This document shows positions 45,729-55,105 of a stretch of 64,000 nt of DNA, piece by piece. Each line of letters begins with the position of its first letter. Position 1 is the first letter of the stretch. The stretch is from Halomontanus rarus (GTDB lineage Archaea > Halobacteriota > Halobacteria > Halobacteriales > Natrialbaceae), in contig NZ_CP071597.1 in NCBI RefSeq assembly GCF_017357405.1, forward strand, positions 2,294,001 through 2,358,000, read 5' to 3'. Both the position numbers and the translations under genes were made by a program. The notes under the pieces were generated by a model that was given only the letters and a program-made list of their open reading frames with translations, was not told where the DNA came from and made no database searches.

Positions 45729-48131
45729 TTATCGAGACTCGAGGCGTCCACGAAACCGCTCGAGGCCGAACTCGAGCATGTCGGGACTCACCGGCTGAAA
45801 CTCCTCGCGTTCGCCGTCGGGGAGGTAGCCACGGACGGAGTCCCACGACTCTCGAGCGTAGCGCTCGTCGAGCAGGACGCGGATACCGACGTCCTCGGGA
45901 CTCCGAATGACGCGGCCGACGGCCTGTCTGGCCTTCCGGACGGCGGGGACCGTGAGCGCGTAGGCGAACCCGTCGCCGAACTCGTCGTCGTAGGCTCGCC
46001 GGACGGCTTTCGTCCGCGGACTCGAGGTGTTGACGATCGGAACGCCGCAGATCACGGCCGCAGACAGTCGGTCGCCGCTGTAGTCGACGCCCTCGGTCAG
46101 CGTCCCGCGGAGGCTGGTCACGAGGACCTTCCCTTCACCCGCGAAGAACTCGTCTTTCAGCGACTCGGTGACGTCGTCGCCGCTGCTCTCGTCGAGCAAG
46201 ACCGGCTTGGAGAGGCGGTCCTCGAGCGCGCCCGCGGCCCACTCGGCTTCGCCGTAACTGGGCATCCCGACGAGGACGTTCCCCGGAACCCGCCCGATCT
46301 GGGCGAGCGCGTCGGCGTACTGTCGGCGCGTCGGATTCTCCTCGCCGGGACGACCGCGGTTGTCGTAGGTGAACTTGGGCACGGCGACGGCGAAGCTCTC
46401 GCGGTTGTCTTCCGGAAAGTGCAACCCGTAGCGGCGTTCGACGACCGGCCGACCCTCGCTCTCTAAGTACTCCAGGCCCGTTACCTCGGTGAACGCCTCG
46501 ATCGGCTCGAGGGTGGCGCTCATCAGAATGCCGCCGCCGAACGCGGCGAGTCGCGAGCCGATCGCGTCGCTGGGCACGCAGTTGTGCAGGGCGAGTCGGG
46601 CGGTGTAGGCCCGTCGCCAACTGTCGGCGGGTTCGGTCTCGTCCCAGGTCCGCTCGAGTTCGATCTCGCGAAAGTAGTCGGTGTGGTTCTGGCGGTACCA
46701 CTCGCCGAGGACGCGGCCCACCGCAGGCGAAGCCCTGGTCTTCTCCTCGTCCTCGGCCTCGTTGAGGATCCGCTCGACGACCGCACCGACCGACTCCGCC
46801 CGGACCCAGATCGCGTCGCTGTAGCCCTCGCGGGCGGCCCACTCGGAGATTTCGTCCTCGCCGGGGACGCCCGGATCGCGGAGGGGAATCTCCTCGTCCG
46901 AGAGTTCGGTGAGGTCGGACTGCCACCCCCTGTAGTTCCGGTCGAGATGCACGCGCACCCGTCGGTCGAGTTCCTCACGAAGCGCCCGCAGGAAGTCTCG
47001 AACCTGCTCGAGTTCGTCGTACGAGACGTCCGTTTCGTTCAGTTCCGCGCGTACGAGGTCCGCGTCCGCGGTCTTCGAACCGCCCTCGGCCCGCCGACCC
47101 TCCCGTTCGAACTTGATCGGCTGGATCACGCGGGAGAGTTCCGTCTCGGCGTCCCGGAGCGTCCCGTCGGCGATCCCCTCGCTGACCAGATCGCGCACGC
47201 GGGGCTCGAGCATGTGCGCCTCGTCGCAGACGACGAACGTCGAGTCGTCGAGGAGCGCGCCGGTGAAGGCACCGGTCGTCGTCGGATCGAAGGCGTGGTA
47301 GTAGTTTCCGATGACGACTTCCGTCTGGCCCAGTAGCGCACCCATCACCGAGTGCGGGCAGGTGCCGTGTTTCACCGACATGGAGACGAGATCCTCGGGC
47401 GTGACGAGGCCGGTTTCGGTGAAGTCGAACGGAACCGCCTCGGAGGCGTCGCCGTCGCTCCCCTCCTCCGGCAGGTCCTCGAGGTACTGGGCGTAGAACG
47501 GACAGTACTCGATCTCGCTGCCGGCGGGGCCGCCGTCGTCGTACTCGGGCAGTTCCGGCGGATACGGTGCCGGCTCGCCGGCGGTCTCGAGAAAGCGCGC
47601 GCCGCTGCCCCGACTCCCGCTGTCCGCGAGGCCGATCTGCTGGCTGCGAGCGCGGGCGGCGAGGTTCGCGGCGGTGGTCGACCCGCCCTCGCCCGTCAGA
47701 TCCCGGGTTCGATCTCGAAGGGTTTCGCAGCGGTCGTAGACGTTACTATCGTCGATCCCGCCCGCTCCCTCGCGGTTGTACGGACAGACGTCTGCCTTCC
47801 CGACGAGCGTGAGACCCGACACGGGGTTCCAGTCGGTCGGGAGGTTCGCGTTGATTGTCTCGAGGTCCATCTCGAACTGGCGCAGTTGCTGTTTGACGCT
47901 CGTGAGCACGAACACCCGCTCGTAGTCGGTGTCGGGGTCGCGCACGAGGTCGATGCCCGCGGTGAGGGCGATCATCGTCTTGCCGGTCCCGCAGGCGCCC
48001 TCGAGTGCGACGAAGCCGCCGTCTCGAGCGGTGTCGAGAGTCGTCTCGATGCCGTCGACCTGCTCGTCGTAGGGCTCGTCGTGGCCGAACACCGCACGCC
48101 AGTTCGAATCCGCCATTCTTGCCTTACTCAT
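45729..48131 (-). CDS. XPD/Rad3-like superfamily 2 DNA helicase
   Basis: About 800 residues from ATG 48131 (MSKARMADSNW); ATG 48116 is possible. Motif I is LEGACGTGKTMIALT. Iron-sulfur cysteines typical of DEAD_2/XPD/DinG helicases are probably those in ADVCPYNREG, YDRCETL, EYCPFY and HGTCPH. Motif II is VCDEAHML, and motif VI is RQAVGRVIRSPED near the C-terminus. Family members unwind 5'-3' in excision repair and related processes. The protein is longer than plain XPD because of charged inserts. It is monocistronic. Confidence 0.9.
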   Translation of the reverse strand: MSKARMADSNWRAVFGHDEPYDEQVDGIETTLDTARDGGFVALEGACGTGKTMIALTAGIDLVRDPDTDYERVFVLTSVKQQLRQFEMDLETINANLPTDWNPVSGLTLVGKADVCPYNREGAGGIDDSNVYDRCETLRDRTRDLTGEGGSTTAANLAARARSQQIGLADSGSRGSGARFLETAGEPAPYPPELPEYDDGGPAGSEIEYCPFYAQYLEDLPEEGSDGDASEAVPFDFTETGLVTPEDLVSMSVKHGTCPHSVMGALLGQTEVVIGNYYHAFDPTTTGAFTGALLDDSTFVVCDEAHMLEPRVRDLVSEGIADGTLRDAETELSRVIQPIKFEREGRRAEGGSKTADADLVRAELNETDVSYDELEQVRDFLRALREELDRRVRVHLDRNYRGWQSDLTELSDEEIPLRDPGVPGEDEISEWAAREGYSDAIWVRAESVGAVVERILNEAEDEEKTRASPAVGRVLGEWYRQNHTDYFREIELERTWDETEPADSWRRAYTARLALHNCVPSDAIGSRLAAFGGGILMSATLEPIEAFTEVTGLEYLESEGRPVVERRYGLHFPEDNRESFAVAVPKFTYDNRGRPGEENPTRRQYADALAQIGRVPGNVLVGMPSYGEAEWAAGALEDRLSKPVLLDESSGDDVTESLKDEFFAGEGKVLVTSLRGTLTEGVDYSGDRLSAAVICGVPIVNTSSPRTKAVRRAYDDEFGDGFAYALTVPAVRKARQAVGRVIRSPEDVGIRVLLDERYARESWDSVRGYLPDGEREEFQPVSPDMLEFGLERFRGRLESR

Positions 48132-48311
48132 CGTCGGTCGTCCATAGCGTTGACGGACCGAACTGGTCGCGCGACGATATATAAAGATTCGGCAGCGGCG
48201 TCGCTCGCGGTCGAGGTGCTCGAGCGCCGACCAGATGTTCACCCCGATTCGAGAGCGTACGCTCGTCGCGATCACTCGAGGGGAGAACGCGGCCTCGAGC
48301 GGAGAATTCGA

Positions 48312-48641
48312 TCAGGGACGATCGAGGGTCGCGACGAACGCTCTCGAGGTGACCACGAGCGGTGCACACCACAGTTTCGCCGAGGTAAGGAGCACTCGCG
48401 CGGAGGCGGCGATCGCCCAGACGCCCGGGTGGTGGCGGATCGTCGCGTCGTCGCGAGGAGGCGACGCCGGTCGCTCGTCGATCGTGGTCCCGCAGTCCGG
48501 ACAGACGGTCACGGTTCGATCGCCGCGCGTCCGGACTCGCCAATCACCCCCGACGGGGCTCTCGTGGTCGCACGCCGTGCAGAACAGGGTCGACTTCGGG
48601 CGGTCTGACCGCTCGTCGTCACGGTGTCGGGGGAGCGTCAT
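48312..48641 (-). CDS. Zinc-ribbon protein with hydrophobic tail
   Basis: 109 residues from ATG 48641. A zinc ribbon is formed by FCTACDHE and, 23 residues on, VCPDCG. The C-terminal part (WAIAASARVLLTSAKLWCAPLVV) is moderately hydrophobic. Haloarchaea have many small zinc ribbons of unknown function. An upstream extension to 48701 exists but is not zinc-ribbon-like. Confidence 0.72.
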   Translation of the reverse strand: MTLPRHRDDERSDRPKSTLFCTACDHESPVGGDWRVRTRGDRTVTVCPDCGTTIDERPASPPRDDATIRHHPGVWAIAASARVLLTSAKLWCAPLVVTSRAFVATLDRP

Positions 48642-48861
48642 CGTCGCGTCTACAGTCACGACAGGTATAAACCGTTCATGAGATTCGATACCATAGGACA
48701 CTCATCTCGCAGCAGGCACGCGATTCGGTTCGAATTACTTCGGTTACTCGAGTCGGAAGCGGACTCGAGCGGTGTCTCGGCCGAGTCCGAGCAGACTCGA
48801 ACGAACCGCCCCGAACCGACTGAAACGCAACACATTCCAGTCGGGGCCGGTAAAGAGGGCT

Positions 48862-49455
48862 ATGACCGACGACACAGGCACGGACTTCGACGTCGACGTC
48901 GACCGCTGGCGCGACGAACTCGAGTCGAAACGACGGGAGAAAGACGAATTCTTCGCCGACCACCCCCAGTCGCCGATCCCGCCCGAAGAACGCGAGGAGT
49001 TCGACGGTCTCGAGTACTTCGAACCGAATCCAGACTACCGTGTGAGTGCGACGGTCGAGGTCCACGACGACCCGGAGCCCGTCTCGATGGAGACGACGGC
49101 CGACCGGGAGATGCGGTACCTTCGCGTCGCAACGCTCCGATTCTCGCTGGAGCCCGACGGCGACGAGCTCGCGAGCGGCGAGTTCGAACTCGCGGCCTAC
49201 CAGCAAGAGGGGACCCGCGAGGGGGCGCTGTTCGTCCCGTTCCGGGACAAGACGACCGGCCAGCAGACCTACCGCGGTGGACGGTACATGGAACTCGAGG
49301 CCGACCGAAGCCTCGAGACCGGCGACGAGATCGGTCTCGACTTCAACCTGGCGTACACCCCCTTCTGCGCCTACAGCGAGACGTTCGACTGTCCGCTCCC
49401 GCCGGAGGAAAACTGGCTCGAGGTCGTGATTCCGGCGGGCGAACGCTTCGAGTGA
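48862..49455 (+). CDS. DUF1684 protein
   Basis: 197 residues from ATG 48862. The family pattern is complete: the RWRDELESKRREKDEFFADH helix, SPIPPEEREEFDGLEYFEPN, then LFVPFRDKTTGQQTYRGGRY and the end block DFNLAYTPFCAYSETFDCP. DUF1684 proteins are small beta-barrel-like proteins of unknown biochemical function found in bacteria and archaea. It is monocistronic. No signal peptide. Confidence 0.9.
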   Translation: MTDDTGTDFDVDVDRWRDELESKRREKDEFFADHPQSPIPPEEREEFDGLEYFEPNPDYRVSATVEVHDDPEPVSMETTADREMRYLRVATLRFSLEPDGDELASGEFELAAYQQEGTREGALFVPFRDKTTGQQTYRGGRYMELEADRSLETGDEIGLDFNLAYTPFCAYSETFDCPLPPEENWLEVVIPAGERFE

Positions 49456-49667
49456 GTCGGCGGGCTGGGTCGTCCGAACTGCTGTCCGTCATTTCCGGTG
49501 CAACCGCGACCGGTCTGCGAGTAGACCGGTACCCAGTCACGGCAATCCGTATGAGTGATCGATCGGATATCGCCGGTCACGATACCTTATATCGATACTA
49601 ACACACTAACGTATTCCGGGGTCGATTGGAGGACAGCTTAATATACGACGATGGCCAGCAACGGAAC

Positions 49668-49796
49668 ATGGCAACCAGACACGAGACGGCGGCGCAGGTG
49701 TACACCTGTCCTCGATGCGCAGGGAAACTGATCGCGGCGAACCACTCGACGGAGTGTACGGATTGTGAGTACGTCCCAGGTCACGGCGCGGACTGA
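49668..49796 (+). CDS. Small CPxCG-type zinc-finger protein
   Basis: A 42-residue frame, ATG 49668 to TGA 49796. VYTCPRCAGKL and ECTDCEYVPG give two CxxC knuckles, the pattern of haloarchaeal rubrerythrin-like/CPxCG microproteins. AT-rich AGCTTAATATACG lies about 25-30 bp upstream as a promoter. An overlapping out-of-frame ATG (49651) is not supported. Confidence 0.8.
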   Translation: MATRHETAAQVYTCPRCAGKLIAANHSTECTDCEYVPGHGAD

Positions 49797-49893
49797 TCTC
49801 GAGTCGGAGACGACGCACGAGCACGAATCGGAGACGACGAACTCGGCCGTACGATGAGACCGTCGTGGAACCGGCCTCGAGTATCGAACCGAA

Positions 49894-50574
49894 TCAGGGT
49901 GCGACGCCGACGGTCAGCAGCGTCCCCAACTCGCGGTAGCGCTCGACCATCTCCCCGCGGGTGTCCCAGTCGTCGGTCGGAAACTCGGCTTCTGCGGGGA
50001 TCGTGACCTCCCGATCCGGAATGGTGTCCTGTTCGGCGACGTAGAGCCCCGCTTCGCGAAACGCCTCGCGATACTGCTCGTGACTCCAGCGAGTCATCTC
50101 GACGTCGATGAACTCCTGCCACTCGTGGGAGTGGACGTTCTCCTCGTAGTAGTTGACGGCGCAGTAGAACGTCCCGCCGGGACGGAGCACGCGGGCGACC
50201 TCCTCGAGGGTGCGCCCCGGATCGGCAGCGTAATAGAAGGCCTCCATCGACCAGACGTGGTCGATCGAGTCGTCCGCGAACGGGAGTGAGTCGAAGTCGC
50301 CGACGACGTAGCCGACGTTCGGGTCGTCGGTGTAGGAGGTCGCGTTGCGGACCATTTCGGGTGCCCCGTCGAGACCGTACACCCGGCCGGCATCCTTCGT
50401 CTCTCGAAGTGCACGACCGGCGTAGCCGCTCCCGCAACCGAGGTCGAGGATCGTCTCGCCCGATTCGACCGGCAGTCGCGCGAGCGCGTGTTTCGCGGTG
50501 TGCCAGTGACGTTCTTCCATCCCCTTGTCACGACCGTCCGCCGCCCACGCGTCGAATTCCTCGCGTACGCTCAT
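49894..50574 (-). CDS. Class I SAM-dependent methyltransferase
   Basis: 226 residues. SAM motif I is ILDLGCGSGYAG (residues 42-53), motif II VYGLDGAPEMV and motif III VGDFDSLPFADDSIDHV, matching the Methyltransf_11 type. The C-terminal part carries an aromatic cluster (FYYAADPGRTLEEVARV). Substrate unknown. It is monocistronic and divergent from the RecA-like gene. Confidence 0.9.
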   Translation of the reverse strand: MSVREEFDAWAADGRDKGMEERHWHTAKHALARLPVESGETILDLGCGSGYAGRALRETKDAGRVYGLDGAPEMVRNATSYTDDPNVGYVVGDFDSLPFADDSIDHVWSMEAFYYAADPGRTLEEVARVLRPGGTFYCAVNYYEENVHSHEWQEFIDVEMTRWSHEQYREAFREAGLYVAEQDTIPDREVTIPAEAEFPTDDWDTRGEMVERYRELGTLLTVGVAP

Positions 50575-50799
50575 GTACGATACGTCGCGCGTACTCGCCT
50601 AAACGCGTGTCGCATGTCGCGTGCGTTCGCTCCCCACACGTATCGTCCGAACGCACCATAGGCGATCGACGTGTCCGCACGACAGAAGAATCGATATCCG
50701 TCTCCGATAAGAGAACGAACGTGTGATAGACACCCCCAAAATCGCCCGCCAGCGAACAACCGCACTCTTAAGTCGATGCCGAAAGTTGTTCACGCCAAT

Positions 50800-51378
50800 A
50801 TGGAGTATTCGCTCGAAATCGATGGCACACCGAACACCGTCCCAGGGGGAACAGGAATACTCCTCTTGCATCCGAGCACGGGTGAAACCGACCGGATGGA
50901 CACCGAATTCCTGAAAGCGGACACCGATCACTTTCTCGTCATCTCCACTCGAACCACCGCCCGCGAAGTCAAACAAAAACTCGAGTACTACGACGTCGAC
51001 GAACGCCGAGCCGACATTCTCGACACGCTCAGCATCGAACGCGGCTACTCGCGACGTTCGAGCGAGAACGTCCACTACGTCGCAGCGCCCGACGACGTCG
51101 ACGGAATCGTCGAACAGGTCCGGGAGTTCCTCGACGACCACGACGGCAAGCTCCGAGTGAGTTTCGACTCGATCACCGAACTCGCCTACTACGCCGGCGA
51201 AGACGCCGCGCTCGAGGCCGTCGAACGGATTCTCGCCGAACTCGTCGACCATGACGCGGTCGGACTCTTCCACCTCTCCGAGGAAGTTCACGACGACGAC
51301 GTCGTCGACGAGTTCCGGGCGCTGTTCGACGGCATCGTCGACCTCGACGAGGACGGCTCCGCGACCGCCGAGTTCTGA
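50800..51378 (+). CDS. RecA/KaiC-superfamily HTR-like protein with degenerate P-loop
   Basis: 192 residues from ATG 50800 (MEYSLEIDGTP). ATG 50776 is in frame, but a CTTAAG box at 50766-50771 fits a leaderless start near 50800. The region GGTGILLLHPSTGE resembles a KaiC/RecA core in which the Walker A glycines and lysine are lost. The rest (FLVISTRTTAREVKQKL and LRVSFDSITELAYYAGED) follows the RecA fold. Probably a non-ATP-hydrolysing haloarchaeal signalling protein. Confidence 0.72.
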   Translation: MEYSLEIDGTPNTVPGGTGILLLHPSTGETDRMDTEFLKADTDHFLVISTRTTAREVKQKLEYYDVDERRADILDTLSIERGYSRRSSENVHYVAAPDDVDGIVEQVREFLDDHDGKLRVSFDSITELAYYAGEDAALEAVERILAELVDHDAVGLFHLSEEVHDDDVVDEFRALFDGIVDLDEDGSATAEF

Positions 51379-51467
51379 GCCGACACAGTCGGCGGTCAAC
51401 GGTTGACAGACGGCAGTCGACGAACGACGGTCGGGCGTCGAATTCCGAGCGCCGACCGAGAACACGC

Positions 51468-51806
51468 ATGACCGACTCAACCACGTACGACAAACTCGTT
51501 CGCGATCGAATACCCGAGCTCGTCGACGCCAGCGGCGACCGGCCCGTGACACACGTCGCCGACGAGGCGGAGTACGAACGCCGACTCCGGGACAAACTCC
51601 TCGAGGAAGCCGCGGAGTTCGACGAAAGTGGCGAGCTGGCGGAACTGGCCGACGTTCTCGAGGTGATCGACGCGATTCTGGCGTTCGACGATACCTCGCG
51701 TGACGAACTCGACGAGCGGCGTCGGGAGAAACGTGCGGACCGCGGCGGATTCGACGAGCGGATCGTTCTCGAGCGAGTCGAACACTTCGAATCCGACTCC
51801 GAGTAG
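51468..51806 (+). CDS. MazG-like nucleotide pyrophosphohydrolase
   Basis: 112 residues from ATG 51468. YDKLVRDRIPELV and LRDKLLEEAAEFDES, followed by ELADVLEVIDAIL, give the ExxxE...ExxD magnesium-binding pattern of the all-alpha NTP-PPase family. Haloarchaeal homologues are often annotated phosphoribosyl-ATP pyrophosphohydrolase, but this one is short and not with his genes. A house-cleaning pyrophosphatase role is likely. Confidence 0.82.
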   Translation: MTDSTTYDKLVRDRIPELVDASGDRPVTHVADEAEYERRLRDKLLEEAAEFDESGELAELADVLEVIDAILAFDDTSRDELDERRREKRADRGGFDERIVLERVEHFESDSE

Positions 51807-52003
51807 CGGCGGTCGTCCGTGTCCGAGTCGTAACAGCCGACCCGGCTACTGTTTCTCTGCGAACCGCTCTCGAGTGAGGAGAGCTACTGTGACGAACACG
51901 AACGGGAGCGAACCGGAAACGGTCACGATCAGAGACGCGAAATAGAAGTTCGCCCTATCGGCTCGCTACCCCGTCTCGTTCCCTGAATCGTCGATGAGAG
52001 AGC

Positions 52004-52252
52004 TTACTCGATGGTGACGACGGGGTCGTCACCGTACTCGATCGTGATATCGTAATCCGCGTACGGAAACCAGATCTTTCCCCGTCGCTCCTCCCCGGTA
52101 GCCGTCGACGCAAACAGTGCCTCGAGTGCGTCGGGGTCGACCGAATCGAACAGCGGTGGAAGTTCGATCGGATCGGTCCCGTCACGAGCCGCGACTTCGG
52201 TGACGATCCGCTCGGATAACTCGTCTGCGTCTACCGTGAGGATCGGATCCAT
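52004..52252 (-). CDS. Short HalOD1-domain protein
   Basis: 82 residues from ATG 52252. It matches the HalOD1 pattern (ERIVTEVAARDGTDPIELPPL, then FDSVDPDALEALF, then IWFPYADYDITIEYGD). An AT-rich ATTATTAATC lies about 27 nt upstream on the minus strand, consistent with leaderless transcription. Unlike the other two HalOD1 genes it has no HTH-10 gene before it. Confidence 0.85.
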   Translation of the reverse strand: MDPILTVDADELSERIVTEVAARDGTDPIELPPLFDSVDPDALEALFASTATGEERRGKIWFPYADYDITIEYGDDPVVTIE

Positions 52253-52570
52253 TACCGCTAGTCCCCACAGCACGTGATTAATAATTTCCGGTATTTGAAT
52301 AGCCGGTAGTAATCCGTAATGGAGAGATAACAGTCTCGAAAAGCCGAATGTCGATTTCAGAAGAAGTCCAATCGTTCGGTCAATACAGTTCGACTGGAAA
52401 CAGCTCACACGACTGTCGTCCGGAATATCAAACGTCGGTCGACGGTCGGGAGATGATGCTCGATGTCGTCGATCGACCGATAGTCGAGAGACAATAGTCG
52501 ATAGACGATGGTCCGGAGACGATGGACGTCACCGCTGACTCGGTCGGCTTCGGTAGCGAGGACGGGACAC
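52253..52570. other. 318-bp intergenic region
   Basis: No convincing gene. It includes the likely HalOD1 promoter (52277-52290) and a run of short GA/TCG-rich near-repeats (52465-52520: GATCGACCGATAGTCGAGAG-like). The open frames through it have poor haloarchaeal composition. Confidence 0.5.
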
Positions 52571-53449
52571 TCACGTGGACTCGGCGAGCGCATCGAACGT
52601 CTTTTCGGCCCACTTGATCGCGTACTCGGGGCCGTGGTCGCGATAAGCGTCCGTCTCGAGCGCCGCGAACGGTGCTGGCAGCTCGAGGTCGTGTTTGATC
52701 GCCGCACAGGCCAGTTCCGTGGCGTCGGCGAAGTCCGTCTCACCACGAGCGACGGCCGACGGCAGTTCGGAGACTCGCTGCTCAAGTCGGTTACCGGCGT
52801 CCTGCCAGGCCGCAGCCAGTTCGGGTCGGGTCTGTACAGACGTCGGCATTGGTTCTGGTTTCGGTTCCGATTCCGTCTTCGGCTTCGATTCCGAAGCCGG
52901 TCCCGACTCGGACTCCGATTCCGAGACCCACCCGGCGAACACCCGGCGAGTGTGAAGCCCAACCCATCCGTCGTACAGCGCGGCCGCGACCTGATAGGTA
53001 TCGTTCGGGCCGAGCGGGATCGCACGGTCCAGATCGTGATACTCCTCCTCGAAGAACCCGAGAAAGTGTTCCGGCACCTCGAGTCCGAGTTCGACGAGTG
53101 CTTCGGCGAGCAGGAAGTCGACGAACGATTCGGGAGACCCCTGCACACGAGGTTTGACGATCACGGTCGGCGGAACGGTCTGGCGCGTCCAGACGATACT
53201 CCCGTCACCGGGCATCCCGACGGTAAACTCACTGCCAGCGTATTGCCGGAGCAACTCCGGCGCGTCGTCGGGAAGCCACGCTGTCGGTGCCGACGACGGC
53301 TCGAGGGAGTCGACGGCGAAGCCGAGGGCTTCGGCCTGGGACGGTGGCAGCGTCTCGAAGTCTCGATCGCACTCGAGGACGACCGCATCGGGCGCGTGCG
53401 CCTCGCGAACGTCCGCGACCGGTTGCGAGAGATCACGGCGCTCGAACAT
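52571..53449 (-). CDS. Conserved haloarchaeal protein of unknown function
   Basis: 292 residues from ATG 53449. A globular N-terminal part (about 1-170) includes PEHFLGFFEEEYHDLDRAI and NDTYQVAAALYDGW. A Glu/Ser/Lys/Pro linker coded by GAATCC-type hexamers (about 176-198) separates it from a C-terminal helical part. Conserved-looking but not recognised by a named family. The preceding 29-residue gene's stop overlaps its ATG by one base, so the two are coupled. It lies beside the origin gene set. Confidence 0.75.
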   Translation of the reverse strand: MFERRDLSQPVADVREAHAPDAVVLECDRDFETLPPSQAEALGFAVDSLEPSSAPTAWLPDDAPELLRQYAGSEFTVGMPGDGSIVWTRQTVPPTVIVKPRVQGSPESFVDFLLAEALVELGLEVPEHFLGFFEEEYHDLDRAIPLGPNDTYQVAAALYDGWVGLHTRRVFAGWVSESESESGPASESKPKTESEPKPEPMPTSVQTRPELAAAWQDAGNRLEQRVSELPSAVARGETDFADATELACAAIKHDLELPAPFAALETDAYRDHGPEYAIKWAEKTFDALAEST

Positions 53450-53538
53450 CAGACGTAGACGGTCTGGAAGACGAGCAGGATCGACAGCAGCGCCGCCAGG
53501 GCGACCGTCGTGAGGACGATCTTGGTTGCAGTGCTCAT
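53449..53538 (-). CDS. 29-residue single-helix membrane microprotein
   Basis: ATG 53538 to TGA 53451-53449, giving MSTATKIVLTTVALAALLSI plus LLVFQTVYV. It has a short N-terminus and one membrane helix, with nothing else. The TGA shares an A with the ATG of the next gene (TGATG), so translation of the downstream 292-residue protein is likely coupled to it. Microproteins of this kind are often missed by gene callers. Confidence 0.7.
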   Translation of the reverse strand: MSTATKIVLTTVALAALLSILLVFQTVYV

Positions 53539-53751
53539 ATGTGGATGGCTATCGGCCGGTTCGCTTAAATCCATCCTTCTCTCTGCCTCTCACGTCCGCA
53601 CGATGCCGTCTTCGAGGCGTTCAGTTAGCGGATCCGGCTACGCCATGGGTGAACGGCGACGAGCGTCGGTAACGAGGAGCCCGACCAGTACTTCGTGTCG
53701 AGATATAATACACTAATACCGGACAGTAAAGTCGATCTTTCCGTTTTTTTG

Positions 53752-53770
53752 CAGTGGAAACGAAGGAGTC
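53752..53770 (+). other. ORB-like sequence next to oapC
   Basis: CAGTGGAAACGAAGGAGTC differs by one base from the GAAACGAAGGGGT core of the origin boxes at 55990 and 56310. It lies just after the oapC stop, preceded by AT-rich sequence (AGATATAATACACTAATACC). Confidence 0.4.
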
Positions 53771-53777
53771 AGGAGCG

Positions 53778-54698
53778 TCAGTCGTCACTGTCTCGCCACG
53801 AATCGGGAACGTCGATCACGTATCGGCCGTCCTCCTGGAGTGAGACGATGTACTCCTCGCGGTCGTACAGTTCCATCAGATTGAGCTCGTACTGTCCGGG
53901 ATTGACGATCTTGATGCTCTCGAACTGGTCGTTGAGTTCCTCGCGTAATTCGTCCAGCGACGGCCGGTCTCCGCTCGGTTCACTGACGACGCGACCGTGG
54001 TCCGGTGGCGTCGTGTCCGTCGTCGGTTCGGTGTCGGGGACGGATTCAGTACCACCTTCACTCCCGGTATCGGATGACTCGGACACGGACGGCGGGAGGT
54101 CGTCAGGCGAGACGACTGCGCTTCTGGCGTCCGCCTGCGCCGTATCCTCGTCGTCCTCGATGGTCGCCGATCGACGGGGCGGTGACGCCCGTTCGGAGCC
54201 ACCTTCCGCGGTCGCATCCGAAGACGACGGTTGCGGCGGAGTTTCCTCTCGAGACGGTTCCGACTCCGATCCCGATCGATCGGCAGGAGGTCGAGCGGTA
54301 TCTGGCCACTCCTCGAACGTCGTGGAGTCGTCGGCATCGCCGGCTTCGGCGCTCGAACTCGAGACGGGACCGTCCCCGTCGGGCCACGATCGGTATCGGT
54401 TTGTGTCGGGTGAGTTCGTATCCGTGTCCGTTTTCGACTTCGAACTCGAACTGGATACCCAGTCACGAACTGTCTCGGTCGCACGCGAAACGGTACCGTT
54501 GTTCTCGTCGTCGCTCTCCTCGGCCATGATCGACTGTCGTTCGCGGCCACTGGATTCGGCCTCGCGGCCACCCGCCTCCGACATCGCGCTCGCGGGCGCG
54601 AACTGGAACTTGTTGCCGCCACAGTCGGGACACCCCGACAGCATCTCCTTGGAGCCATCGGGAAACGTGCGGTCGCAGTTCGTACACTGGTGGGGCAT
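53778..54698 (-). CDS. oapC: Origin-associated zinc-ribbon protein OapC
   Basis: 306 residues from ATG 54698. The N-terminal zinc ribbon is HQCTNCDRTF...SGCPDCGG. A long acidic Ser/Thr/Asp linker follows (residues 45-230), then a C-terminal domain (LNDQFESIKIVNPGQYELN, then LQEDGRYVIDVPDSW). It is the third gene of the conserved haloarchaeal oapA-oapB-oapC set next to the main origin. In the cell the three are linked to growth rather than strictly to replication. Its start overlaps the oapB stop by one base (TAATG). Confidence 0.9.
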   Translation of the reverse strand: MPHQCTNCDRTFPDGSKEMLSGCPDCGGNKFQFAPASAMSEAGGREAESSGRERQSIMAEESDDENNGTVSRATETVRDWVSSSSSKSKTDTDTNSPDTNRYRSWPDGDGPVSSSSAEAGDADDSTTFEEWPDTARPPADRSGSESEPSREETPPQPSSSDATAEGGSERASPPRRSATIEDDEDTAQADARSAVVSPDDLPPSVSESSDTGSEGGTESVPDTEPTTDTTPPDHGRVVSEPSGDRPSLDELREELNDQFESIKIVNPGQYELNLMELYDREEYIVSLQEDGRYVIDVPDSWRDSDD

Positions 54699-55105
54699 TA
54701 ATTTCGGGAGACGAGTGCGCTAATGAGCGTTTCGTCCTTGTGGAGCGTCTCGATCTGGTTCGCCGGACCGATCACGGTCAACTTGGCGGTCGAGTCGTCA
54801 GAACCCATAATCCGGCCGAGCAGCGACGAATCGCTCGGCCCCGACCTGGGATAGGTCTCGATCTCGATTCCGTTGAACTCGTCAGGGCTGATCTCGGCCA
54901 TCGTTACCTCGATGAGTTTGCTCTCCTCGTCGGGCGTGAGCCCCTCCTCGAGGATCACGATATTCCCGTCGTGAACGCCATCGAGGATCATTCGGATCTT
55001 CTCCATGCTGGCCATGCCCTCCATTCGCTGGCCGCTAATCAGATCGATCTGAACGCCATCGATGTCGTCCGTTCCTGTAGCTTCTGGCATTGGACTGGGA
55101 CTCAC
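54698..55105 (-). CDS. oapB: Origin-associated protein OapB (DUF2073)
   Basis: 135 residues from GTG 55105, overlapping the oapA TGA by four bases (GTGA); ATG 55090 would be an alternative. DUF2073 features include MEKIRMILDGVHDGNIVILE, the SPDEFNGIEIETYP segment and LLGRIMGSDDSTAKLTVIGP. It is always found with the OapA GTPase in haloarchaea. Function not biochemically established. Confidence 0.9.
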   Translation of the reverse strand: MSPSPMPEATGTDDIDGVQIDLISGQRMEGMASMEKIRMILDGVHDGNIVILEEGLTPDEESKLIEVTMAEISPDEFNGIEIETYPRSGPSDSSLLGRIMGSDDSTAKLTVIGPANQIETLHKDETLISALVSRN

